This document shows positions 8,985 through 17,310 of a DNA stretch of 64,000 bases, piece after piece. The notes under the pieces were generated by a model. The model saw only the letters and a program-made list of their open reading frames with translations. It was not told the DNA's origin and did no database searches. The stretch spans positions 1,330,903 to 1,394,902 of the forward strand of contig JAVSMP010000001.1 in assembly GCA_032027145.1 (NCBI GenBank). The letters run 5' to 3'. Source of the DNA: Ignavibacterium sp. (lineage in GTDB: Bacteria > Bacteroidota > Ignavibacteria > Ignavibacteriales > Ignavibacteriaceae). Each line of letters opens with the position of its first letter. The first letter of the stretch is position 1. Both the position numbers and the translations under genes were made by a program.

Positions 8985-11744
8985 TTACTTGACTAAAACC
9001 ATTTTCTTAATATCCTGAAATTTCTGACCATTAATTCCGTTTGCAGTTATTTTGTAAAAATAGATACCGCTGGTCAAATGTCTTTCTCCTTGATCCATTG
9101 CATTCCAATTAACAGTATAATTTCCTGCTGTCATCTGTTCATTAATAAGTGTTACTAACTCTTGTCCCAATATGTTATAAATAACAAGCTTAACATCAGA
9201 TTCAACAGCGAGTGAAAAATTAATTTTTGTAGATGGATTAAATGGATTTGGATAATTCTGACTTAACACAAAGTCAGCAGGTAAAACTGCATTATTCTGC
9301 TGCTCAATTATGCCGGTCGCAAATTGCTCCAGATAAGCCAGGCTTAATATGTGTTTCATTCCAACTGATCCAATTACAGAGCCTGCACCAGTAGAAGTAT
9401 TAATACTGATAATATCATTCAACTCTGAAGCTAATCCAATTACGCCATAAAGATTATTGTTCTCATCAAAAACAATATCGTTAGTTTGTTTACCCAGTCC
9501 TGTATGACCAACTATTGTTGTATCACCAGTTGAAATATTAACTTTAAAGATTGCATCTTTGTTGGGTAAATTAGGAGCGCGGGAAGTTGCCCAAAGTTCG
9601 TTGGTTACAGGATTAAAAGTTATTCCCAGATATGAACCTGTTGCATTTACCAGAAAATTTGATGAGCCATTTGTTATATCAAGAGTGTACAAATCACCTG
9701 TTCTTGTTATTCCATATAAAACTCCTGCTGTATCAAATGCGATTGATGTCATTGAGGGAATATTAAATGTAAACAGATGATGAGCATTGCCACTTCCGGC
9801 ATTTAATTTTAATAGCTTAGCATAGGAAGCTTCAGAAACGATTCCATATAATTTACCATCAATCGGATTTATTGAAACACTTTTAACTTCATCAAATAAG
9901 GTTGGACCAATGAGAGTTCCGGTGCCGGTTATTGGATCAACAGTTAAAAGGTTACCGCTGTTTTGAACTCCTGAAGACGCATAAATTGTTTTTTCTGTAA
10001 CAGGGCTGATAGCATAACCGTTCCCGGTTAGTTGTATTCCATTGAATTCTGTATCATTTGAACTTATAGGATACACCACATTAAAATTTCCAGTTGAAGA
10101 TGGAGAGAATTGAAATTCTAAAATAACTGAATCCAAAGAGGGAACAGTTACTGGAAATGAAAATGAAGACACAAAATTAAAATCTCCAAAACTTGCTGGG
10201 ATATTTGTTATGATCAGATTCTGAGTACCGAGATTTGCAACACTAACGGTTTTAACAGTACTATTTGTTCCTTCCTCTACATCACCGAAATCAATCAGAT
10301 CAGGATTTACAAAGGCAAATACTCCGGGACGTAATCCTATAGCAAAATCACCAATCATTACATTTCCATTTTTATGAATATTTCTGATAGATACGAAAGT
10401 ATTTTGTAAAGCATAATCCTTACTGTTTGGGTTTGTATTCCAATCAAATCTTTTATTGTTTGTTGAACCCGGAAATGGATCGCCGGCATCGCCCCGGTTT
10501 TGATTATTATTCAGATTTCGTAAACCATCTGCCTGTTCAAGATCTACCAGATAACGATTTTCATTTTGATTGCTGTTTTGTGACTCATCAACATGATAGA
10601 TTAAAAATCCTGAGTTCGGAAGATTAATATCAAATCCGGTTTTTTGTCGGTTCTCAATTAAAAAGTATTGGTTAGTGATCGTACTATTGCGCCACATTCT
10701 GTAAACCACCGGATTTTCCTCAACATTAAGAACTGAAAGTGAATCCTGATACGAAGTAAAATTAATCGGTGTTATCCAGCCGAGCTTAATCTTACACCAA
10801 GCACTCATTTGGGATGGAGTTTGTGGTGAAGAGCCATTTCCTCCCCAGGCACCACCAGCCATAAGACACCAGTTTCCTATACCTTCCGAAGAATAGTCTG
10901 TATCGTATAGATCAGGTAATCCAAAAATGTGTCCATATTCATGAGCAAACACACCAATTTCAATAAGTGAACCGCTGTTATTATTTCCACCATTACGTTC
11001 CGGCATAATTGCATAATCTCCATCAATTATAACGTTTTTGCCAGAAGCCGGATCAATATCATTTGTTGTAAAAGCCTGATTGCTGTAATTTTTGAAGTTC
11101 CATCTATGTGACCAGATATTACTGGCACCTGCTTCTGCACCTGCACCGGAATGAACAATAGCAATAAAGCCAATATGTGGTTTACCGGTGCCATCATAAT
11201 ACTGAATGTAATCAGCAAAATTAAGAGTTGGATCAGCAGCTTGCAGCAACTCCCATACAAAACGTGGTCCGCCGTTTGTGCCCATTCCGTTATTTGAACC
11301 AACATAATCTTCAAGCGTACGAGGCAGTGTGTACCATCCTTTTGCATCACCTGTAAAAAGAAGTTGACCGTAAGATATTTCTTGATAAAAATCAGTAATA
11401 GTTCCTGTAGGATTTGGTCCATCGTATAATTTAGATTGGAATTCCTGTTGAGTAAAATAGCCTGAAAGATTAGTGTATTGTCCCAACAATGTAAGAGCAT
11501 TTACAGTATCAGTTGCTAATGTAGATTCCGGTAATAATCCTTGTGCAACTTTTTCTCTCAATAGTTTTCTCTCCTGAAACTTTTCTGCATAAAATCCTTT
11601 TGAATATTCCTTTTGAATCATTTTATGAAATTCTTTGACATGTGAAGGAACTGTAACACCTTTTTGAGGTGAAACTTGTGCGATAGAATTTGTAAAGAAA
11701 AGAAAAGATAAAACAAGTGCTGCATTAAAGATATTTTTATTCAA
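8985..11744 (-). CDS. Secreted M6-family metalloprotease with T9SS sorting domain
   Basis: A secreted zinc protease of 919 residues. A TTG start at 11744 is preferred: it has AGAGG a few bases upstream and gives a clean signal peptide (NKNIFNAALVLSFLFFTNS, cleaved near AQ). The upstream ATG at 11816 would add 24 non-signal residues. The zinc motif HEYGHIFGLPD (H268, E269, H272) and nearby LMAGGAWG turn fit the immune-inhibitor-A-like M6 family. A beta domain near 490-590 resembles choice-of-anchor/ASPM-type repeats. The end is a T9SS type A domain (NYPNPFNPSTKINF through LTSGIYFYKI). It interrupts the flagellar cluster on the opposite strand. Confidence 0.9.
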   Translation of the reverse strand: MNKNIFNAALVLSFLFFTNSIAQVSPQKGVTVPSHVKEFHKMIQKEYSKGFYAEKFQERKLLREKVAQGLLPESTLATDTVNALTLLGQYTNLSGYFTQQEFQSKLYDGPNPTGTITDFYQEISYGQLLFTGDAKGWYTLPRTLEDYVGSNNGMGTNGGPRFVWELLQAADPTLNFADYIQYYDGTGKPHIGFIAIVHSGAGAEAGASNIWSHRWNFKNYSNQAFTTNDIDPASGKNVIIDGDYAIMPERNGGNNNSGSLIEIGVFAHEYGHIFGLPDLYDTDYSSEGIGNWCLMAGGAWGGNGSSPQTPSQMSAWCKIKLGWITPINFTSYQDSLSVLNVEENPVVYRMWRNSTITNQYFLIENRQKTGFDINLPNSGFLIYHVDESQNSNQNENRYLVDLEQADGLRNLNNNQNRGDAGDPFPGSTNNKRFDWNTNPNSKDYALQNTFVSIRNIHKNGNVMIGDFAIGLRPGVFAFVNPDLIDFGDVEEGTNSTVKTVSVANLGTQNLIITNIPASFGDFNFVSSFSFPVTVPSLDSVILEFQFSPSSTGNFNVVYPISSNDTEFNGIQLTGNGYAISPVTEKTIYASSGVQNSGNLLTVDPITGTGTLIGPTLFDEVKSVSINPIDGKLYGIVSEASYAKLLKLNAGSGNAHHLFTFNIPSMTSIAFDTAGVLYGITRTGDLYTLDITNGSSNFLVNATGSYLGITFNPVTNELWATSRAPNLPNKDAIFKVNISTGDTTIVGHTGLGKQTNDIVFDENNNLYGVIGLASELNDIISINTSTGAGSVIGSVGMKHILSLAYLEQFATGIIEQQNNAVLPADFVLSQNYPNPFNPSTKINFSLAVESDVKLVIYNILGQELVTLINEQMTAGNYTVNWNAMDQGERHLTSGIYFYKITANGINGQKFQDIKKMVLVK

Positions 11745-12137
11745 GGTATCCTCTAAAGAATTAGTTAGATGATTAAATTTTATGTTAAAATTAAATATTT
11801 GAAGTTTATGATACAATAAAAATTTTATGCTAAATGAAAAGATAGTTTAAATGTTTTGTTTCCTGAAGAAGATGTAGATGTACTTTCCGCTTGATTAATA
11901 ATCAAAGATTTAGAAATGAAATTGTAATTGTAATTTAATCAGTTGTGCAACACTAAACTTTTGAACAATATATAATTGAGTATTCTTCATTCCGAACCAA
12001 CTAAAATGTATCTGAGTTTTTATTCATCATTTTACTCATCTGAACAATATTAACCACTAAAAGCTTTGAATAATGAAATATTTATCGATTTCTGTCAAAA
12101 TCTCTAGTGGCATATCGGTTGTAAAAAGATAAACACT
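11745..12137. other. Intergenic region between the protease gene and fliL
   Basis: This 393-base AT-rich gap separates two divergent genes and must hold both promoters. I see no convincing open frame, RNA gene or repeat. The only element I can support is a -24/-12-like box at 12108-12123 before fliL. Confidence 0.6.
12108..12123 (+). promoter_or_regulatory. Weak -24/-12 (sigma-54-like) box before fliL
   Basis: TGGCATATCGGTTGTA matches TGGCA-N6-TTG with ten bases between GG and the -12 dinucleotide, but that dinucleotide is GT instead of GC. The expected transcription start would fall only about four bases before the fliL ATG, which counts against it. It shares the preceding TAG with the stronger box at 21408. 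Confidence 0.3.
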
Positions 12138-12707
12138 ATGGCAGAAGAAAAAACACAAATAGTTCCTGAATTAATTAAAACAGACAAATCATCGTCAATG
12201 TTCAAATCTAAATTTTTAGTAATCGGTTTACCGGTTTTTATTGTACAATTAGTAGCCGTGTATTTTATTACAGCTAATATACTGCTTTCAAGTTATAGCA
12301 AATCTGCTTCCGAAACAAATGATGAAAGCAATGTGAATAAGAACGAACAAACCAAACAAGAAAGTCCGGGTAAAGAAAGCGAGCGCGATCTAAGTAAAAA
12401 TGCAGCAGGGCTCATTTATTCATTAGATGATTTGATAGTAAATCCTGCAAATACAAATGGAAAAATGCTGCTGCTTGCCAGTGTTGGTCTTTCAGTTGAA
12501 ACTGAAGAATCCAAAAAGACACTTGAAGAAAAACAGGTAATAGTTAAAGATGCAGTAATAAGTGTTTTATCTAGTAAAAATGTCAATCAACTTGGCAGTG
12601 CAACATACAGAGATACACTAAAGACTGAGATATTAAAAAATCTAACAGTACAATTACCCGGCTCAAAAGTTAATAATGTTTATTTCAGCAAATTCATAAT
12701 CCAATAA
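12138..12707 (+). CDS. fliL: Flagellar basal body-associated protein FliL
   Basis: FliL is a single-pass inner-membrane protein that surrounds the stator and supports torque. The 189-residue product has an N-terminal cytoplasmic tail, one membrane helix (about 28-50) and a periplasmic stomatin-like domain (YSLDDLIVNPANTNGKML, about 95-112) ending in VNNVYFSKFIIQ, a typical FliL ending. It heads the fliL-fliM-fliN-fliO-fliP cluster and is followed nine bases later by fliM. Confidence 0.88.
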   Translation: MAEEKTQIVPELIKTDKSSSMFKSKFLVIGLPVFIVQLVAVYFITANILLSSYSKSASETNDESNVNKNEQTKQESPGKESERDLSKNAAGLIYSLDDLIVNPANTNGKMLLLASVGLSVETEESKKTLEEKQVIVKDAVISVLSSKNVNQLGSATYRDTLKTEILKNLTVQLPGSKVNNVYFSKFIIQ

Positions 12708-12716
12708 GAATTAAAT

Positions 12717-13691
12717 ATGTCTGAAGTTTTATCACAATCCGAAATAGATGCGTTGTTAAAAAGCGGTGGCGAAGCACTTCCGCAAATACAGGTAGAAGAG
12801 GAAATAATTCCTTATGATTTCAGATTACCTAACAGAATATCAAAAACTCAGTTAAGGACAATCAGAAACATTCACGAAAACTTTGCAGAAAGCCTAAGCT
12901 CATTTTTAGTAACAAAACTTCAAACAGTAGTAAATATTAAAGTAAATACTATTGATCAGATTTATTATTCAGAATATGTCCTTTCGGTTTCTAATCCTGC
13001 GTGTCTTTACACTTTCCATATAAAGAATACAGATATTAAGGGAATACTTGAACTCAATACAGACTTAGCTTTAACGCTTGTGGATAGACTTCTTGGCGGT
13101 AACGGCTCTAGTAAAAAGCAAAGCAATAATATTACATTGATAGAACAAAAAGTATTGAGTGTTATTGTTGAAAAAGTTATGGGTGATCTTAAAAGGACAT
13201 GGCAGATCATTGAGAACATGGATTTTATTGTTGATCACTTTGAACCTGATATTGATTTTGTTCAATTGACTTCACCAAACGAATCTGTTTTGTTGATCTC
13301 ATTCGAGTTTTCATTTGGTGAAGAATCTCATTTGATGAACATTTGTTTTGCAACTTTTGCTTTTGATGCAATACTGGCAAAAATGTCATCACAAAAATTA
13401 TCTTCATCAATGTCATCAAGAAATCAGGGTAAACCTACAAAAGAATTAATCAGCCGGCATTTAAATCAAACTTATGTTCCGGTTACTGTTGAGCTTGGTA
13501 CATCCGAAATTTCAATCAAAGATCTAGCTGATCTTAAAAAAGGGGATGTAATAGTACTTGAAAAGAAAATTCATGATGAACACATCATTAAAGTTTATAA
13601 CAAAGTTTTGTTTCTTGGGCATCCTGGAATTTCAAATAATCATAAAGCAATTAAGATCACAAAAAGTTTAATCGGAAAAAATTCACTTTAA
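12717..13691 (+). CDS. fliM: Flagellar motor switch protein FliM
   Basis: FliM forms the C-ring wall and binds phosphorylated CheY through its extreme N-terminus. The N-terminal EVLSQSEIDALLKSGGE (residues 3-19) is the classical CheY-binding segment with the LSQxEIDALL core. The middle CheC-like domain and the C-terminal SpoA-like domain (VELGTSEISIKDLADLKKGD, about 258-277) follow. Length (324) is normal. It lies between fliL and fliN. Confidence 0.96.
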   Translation: MSEVLSQSEIDALLKSGGEALPQIQVEEEIIPYDFRLPNRISKTQLRTIRNIHENFAESLSSFLVTKLQTVVNIKVNTIDQIYYSEYVLSVSNPACLYTFHIKNTDIKGILELNTDLALTLVDRLLGGNGSSKKQSNNITLIEQKVLSVIVEKVMGDLKRTWQIIENMDFIVDHFEPDIDFVQLTSPNESVLLISFEFSFGEESHLMNICFATFAFDAILAKMSSQKLSSSMSSRNQGKPTKELISRHLNQTYVPVTVELGTSEISIKDLADLKKGDVIVLEKKIHDEHIIKVYNKVLFLGHPGISNNHKAIKITKSLIGKNSL

Positions 13692-13703
13692 GGAAAGTTT
13701 GCT

Positions 13704-14087
13704 ATGGAAGAAATATTTAAGCAAAACGCAGAAAATCAAAACAGTACCAAAAATGTGCACAACACTAAAGTAATTAGCGAAGCTGAACTTCCCGAATTTG
13801 AAGAATCGAGATTCAGCGGAAATGATTCGATGGAAAAATTAAACTTTCTTAAAGATTTGCAGTTAAGTATTTATATCGAGCTGGGTAGAACCCAGATGCA
13901 AATTAAAGAAATACTTGAGCTTGAACGTGGTTATGTTATCGAACTTGATAAACTTGCAAGTGAACCCGTTGATATATTTGTTAATAACAAGAAAATTGCC
14001 GAAGGTGAAGTTGTAGTAATTGATAAACATTTCGGAATAAGAATAGTTAATCTTGTTGATGTTAACAGCCGATTAAAAGGACTGTAA
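13704..14087 (+). CDS. fliN: Flagellar motor switch protein FliN
   Basis: FliN completes the C-ring base and binds FliH. The 127-residue product has a variable acidic N-terminus and a C-terminal SpoA domain (YIELGRTQMQIKEILELERG, about 56-75; IFVNNKKIAEGEVVVIDKHFGIRI near the end), matching FliN. AAGGAAAG lies upstream. It follows fliM by 12 bases and precedes fliO by two. Confidence 0.95.
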   Translation: MEEIFKQNAENQNSTKNVHNTKVISEAELPEFEESRFSGNDSMEKLNFLKDLQLSIYIELGRTQMQIKEILELERGYVIELDKLASEPVDIFVNNKKIAEGEVVVIDKHFGIRIVNLVDVNSRLKGL

Positions 14088-14089
14088 TA

Positions 14090-14422
14090 ATGTCTTTTTT
14101 CGATATTATTAAACTCATATTACCACTCTTAATAATAAGCCTGATGCTTTATGGTTTACTTCTTTTTGTTAAGAAGTATTCATTCAAACGTGGTGGAAAA
14201 TCATTACAGAACATTAAAGTACTTAGCAATCAGATGATTATGCCAAAAAAATTCTTATCTGTTGTGCGGGTTAAAGATAAACTTTTAATTCTTGGTATAA
14301 GCGAGAACAGCATAAATCTTCTTAAAGAAATAGATGCAGATGAATCTGATCTTATTGATGAAACACATACTGTTCATAATCAGGGATTTACTGATTTGTT
14401 CAGGAAATACATAAACAAATGA
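14090..14422 (+). CDS. fliO: Flagellar biosynthetic protein FliO
   Basis: FliO is a small membrane protein that helps the FliP-FliR export gate assemble. The 110-residue product has one N-terminal helix (about 6-28) followed by a basic cytoplasmic segment and the typical short motif (LLILGISENSINLLKEI, about 65-81). It sits between fliN and fliP and overlaps fliP by four bases. Sequence conservation of FliO is low, so synteny carries weight. Confidence 0.85.
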   Translation: MSFFDIIKLILPLLIISLMLYGLLLFVKKYSFKRGGKSLQNIKVLSNQMIMPKKFLSVVRVKDKLLILGISENSINLLKEIDADESDLIDETHTVHNQGFTDLFRKYINK

Positions 14423-15183
14423 AATTAAAAAATCTTATAACAATAATTTTTATTCTCTTTGTATTTGCCTCTGCTTTAAATGCACAGCAAACACAAAGCT
14501 TATCATTCCCTTTACCCAAAGTTGATATACAGGTAGGAAACTCCAATAACGGACAGGATGTATCCGTAACACTGCAGATATTGTTGTTGATGACCATTCT
14601 TGCGTTGGCGCCGTCTATTATGATAATGACAACTGCATATTTGAGAATTATAATTGTGTTCCATTTCCTTAAAAGTGCACTCGGTACCCAGCAAATGCCT
14701 CCTGGACAACTATTAGCCGGAGTTGCACTTTTTATTACTTTTTTTGTGATGGCGCCGACGTGGAATAAAGTTAATGAAGATGCTCTTAAACCTTTAATGG
14801 ATGAAAAAATAACTACTGAAGAAGCATATAACAAAGGTATTGAACCGATAAGAGAATTTATGTTTAAACATGTTAGAGATGAAGATCTTGGTTTGTTTAT
14901 ATCACTTGCCAATATGACCCGTCCAAACAACCGGACTGAATTACCAACTTATGTTGTAATCCCTGCATTTGTATTAAGCGAACTTAGAACCGGATTTATA
15001 ATCGGATTCTTTTTATTCATCCCATTCTTAATGGTTGATATGATAATTGCAAGCATACTTATGTCTATGGGTATGATGATGGTTCCGCCAATGCTTGTAT
15101 CACTCCCATTCAAAATACTTTTATTCATTCTTGTTGATGGGTGGAATTTAATAGTTGGATCAGTAGTAAGGAGTTTTGGATGA
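14419..15183 (+). CDS. fliP: Flagellar export gate protein FliP
   Basis: FliP makes the core of the type III export gate with FliQ and FliR. The 254-residue product begins with a cleavable signal peptide (ITIIFILFVFASALNAQ), as FliP usually does, and has the family blocks MTTAYLRIIIVFHFLKSALG and LPTYVVIPAFVLSELRTGF. Length and topology are typical. It overlaps fliO by four bases and fliQ by four bases. Confidence 0.96.
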   Translation: MKLKNLITIIFILFVFASALNAQQTQSLSFPLPKVDIQVGNSNNGQDVSVTLQILLLMTILALAPSIMIMTTAYLRIIIVFHFLKSALGTQQMPPGQLLAGVALFITFFVMAPTWNKVNEDALKPLMDEKITTEEAYNKGIEPIREFMFKHVRDEDLGLFISLANMTRPNNRTELPTYVVIPAFVLSELRTGFIIGFFLFIPFLMVDMIIASILMSMGMMMVPPMLVSLPFKILLFILVDGWNLIVGSVVRSFG

Positions 15184-15449
15184 CAGAAGAATTACTTATT
15201 GAGATTTTAAAAGATGCGTTTACAACTGCGTTTATAATTTTATTGCCGATACTTGCTGTTGCAATGATTGTCGGAATTATGGTTTCAATTTTTCAGGCAG
15301 TTACATCAATACAGGAAATGACATTAACATTTGTACCGAAAATATTTTTAACAGTTCTTACAGTTGTTGTACTGCTCCCATGGATTATAGACAGGCTTAC
15401 AACTTTTACTGAAAAGTACTTTACTATGTTTATCACTTTGGTAAGATAG
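15180..15449 (+). CDS. fliQ: Flagellar export gate protein FliQ
   Basis: FliQ is a two-helix hairpin of the export gate. From the ATG at 15180 (ATGA overlap with the fliP stop) the product is exactly 89 residues, the family norm; an earlier in-frame ATG at 15141 would add 13 residues inside fliP and is rejected. Typical features are LKDAFTTAFIILLPILAVAM and GIMVSIFQAVTSIQEMTLTF. Confidence 0.95.
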   Translation: MTEELLIEILKDAFTTAFIILLPILAVAMIVGIMVSIFQAVTSIQEMTLTFVPKIFLTVLTVVVLLPWIIDRLTTFTEKYFTMFITLVR

Positions 15450-15451
15450 CA

Positions 15452-16222
15452 ATGTTTGGAATAATAGATTTTATAATAGTATTTTTAATCTTTGTAAGGA
15501 TATCTACTGCATTAATTGCAAGTCCAATATTTGGCAGCAGATCAGTACCCGCATTACCAAAAATATTTCTATCACTTGTAATTGCATACATTGTTTATTT
15601 AACCATAGATAGAAATGCGATAGCTTCAGTTCCAACTGGCTGGATGCTGGTTATACTTTCTTTCAAAGAAGCCGTTACAGGACTGATAATCGGATTTATG
15701 CTTCAATTTGTTTTCTGGGGAGTTTCGTATGCAGGAACGTTAATCGGTTTTGATATGGGATTAACAATGGCAGAAGTCTTTAATCCAAGCTCTGATGAAA
15801 GCGGAAATGTTATTGGCGAATTTTTATACTATGGAGCTTTGATGATCTTCTTTTTAATAAACGGACATCATTACATAATTAGTTCCATAAAACATTCATT
15901 CTCTGTAGTGCCGCTTGGTAAGTTTGTAATCAGCAAACCTGTTTTTGATTTGATAATTATCTACTCTGCATCAGTTTTTATTATAGCTGTTAAAATTGCT
16001 TCTCCTATAATAGTTTCTTTTTTTCTTGTACATATTGGCGAAGGTATTGTTGCCCGGATCATTCCTCAGATGCAGGTATTTTTTGTAACGCAGCCATTAA
16101 AGGTTGGTATAGGTGTAGCGATGCTGGGTGCTATTACACCGCTGTACATTTATGTTATTAAAAATCTTCTACAGGATTATGAAAATAAATTATACAGCTT
16201 AATTGCTGCAATGGGAGCTTAA
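15452..16222 (+). CDS. fliR: Flagellar export gate protein FliR
   Basis: FliR is the single-copy gate subunit that caps FliP5 and contacts FlhB. The 256-residue product is hydrophobic with several membrane segments and typical FliR stretches (RISTALIASPIFGSRSVPAL, about 14-33; LIGFDMGLTMAEVFNPSSD, about 95-113). It follows fliQ by two bases and precedes flhB by two. Confidence 0.94.
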   Translation: MFGIIDFIIVFLIFVRISTALIASPIFGSRSVPALPKIFLSLVIAYIVYLTIDRNAIASVPTGWMLVILSFKEAVTGLIIGFMLQFVFWGVSYAGTLIGFDMGLTMAEVFNPSSDESGNVIGEFLYYGALMIFFLINGHHYIISSIKHSFSVVPLGKFVISKPVFDLIIIYSASVFIIAVKIASPIIVSFFLVHIGEGIVARIIPQMQVFFVTQPLKVGIGVAMLGAITPLYIYVIKNLLQDYENKLYSLIAAMGA

Positions 16223-16224
16223 TA

Positions 16225-17304
16225 ATGGCTGAGTACGATGGCAAAGAAAAAACCGAACAACCAACCGGTAAAAAATTAAGCGATGCAAGAGACAGAGGAC
16301 AGGTTGCTAAAAGTCGCGAGGTCAACTCATTAGCAGTTTTTTCAACTGGATTTATTGTGCTTTATTTGTTTCAGGGATTTATCGGCGGAAGAATCAAATC
16401 TTTTACCGTTTCAATATTTGATTCACTTGATACATTCCCAAACAGGCTGGCAATGATATCTCATTTTATGACTGACTGGTATATATTCTTTGCAATTACA
16501 CTCGCTCCTGTTGTTGTCGGTTTGATTGTAGTAATATTTGCTGCTAATATTTCGCAGGTGGGCATTAAGCTAAGCCCAAAAGCACTTAGTATTAAATTTG
16601 ATAAACTCAATGTAGTAAATGGAGTAAAAAATCTTATCTCTGCAAAGTCTTTTTTTGAGCTGATTAAATCAATTGTTAAACTAATTGTTACGGGTGGATT
16701 TCTCTATTATGTTCTTGATGATCTTATCTCATCAGCAACTCAGCTTGAATCATTCAGCATCAACGAGATACTGATATTTATGCTTGATGCAGCCTTTGAT
16801 CTTATCTGGAAAATCGGGCTTGTATATCTTGCAATTGCTGCTGCTGATTTTGCTTGGGAAAAATATAAGTTCAAAAAAGACATGATGATGACAAAAGAAG
16901 AAGTTAAAGAAGAATGGAAACAGACAGAAGGCGATCCGCATGTAAAATCAAGAATAAAAAAATTGATGTACGAAGCTTCAAAAAGAAGAATGATGAAAGA
17001 CCTTCCGACTGCTGATGTTGTAATTACAAACCCTACACACTATGCAGTTGCACTAAAATATGATATGAATAAAGATGCAGCACCTGCAGTAATTGCAAAA
17101 GGTGTTGATGAGCTGGCACAGAAAATTAAGGAAGTAGCTAAAAAGCATGATATCCCGATTCAGGAGAACAAAGAATTAGCACGAGCTTTGTATAAAATGT
17201 GCGATGTTGGTGATAAAATTCCGGGCTCATTGTTTAAAGCTGTGGCAGAAGTGTTGGCTTATGTTTATAATCTTAAAAAATCTAAAAAGAAATCTATCGT
17301 TTAA
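16225..17304 (+). CDS. flhB: Flagellar export specificity switch protein FlhB
   Basis: FlhB closes and switches the export gate from hook to filament substrates. The 359-residue product has the N-terminal EKTEQPTGKKLSDARDRGQV block, four membrane helices and the cytoplasmic autocleavage motif NPTH at residues 269-272. The FliK-responsive switch should therefore work normally here. It lies between fliR and flhA. Confidence 0.97.
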   Translation: MAEYDGKEKTEQPTGKKLSDARDRGQVAKSREVNSLAVFSTGFIVLYLFQGFIGGRIKSFTVSIFDSLDTFPNRLAMISHFMTDWYIFFAITLAPVVVGLIVVIFAANISQVGIKLSPKALSIKFDKLNVVNGVKNLISAKSFFELIKSIVKLIVTGGFLYYVLDDLISSATQLESFSINEILIFMLDAAFDLIWKIGLVYLAIAAADFAWEKYKFKKDMMMTKEEVKEEWKQTEGDPHVKSRIKKLMYEASKRRMMKDLPTADVVITNPTHYAVALKYDMNKDAAPAVIAKGVDELAQKIKEVAKKHDIPIQENKELARALYKMCDVGDKIPGSLFKAVAEVLAYVYNLKKSKKKSIV

Positions 17305-17310
17305 TTTATT

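Noticed and set aside
10427-10627. Open frames on the plus strand inside the M6 protease gene
   Set aside because: They are shadows of the protease; no signal, start site or similarity supports them.
15141-15179. Earlier ATG for fliQ
   Set aside because: It would add 13 residues inside fliP; the start at 15180 gives the standard 89-residue protein with an ATGA overlap.
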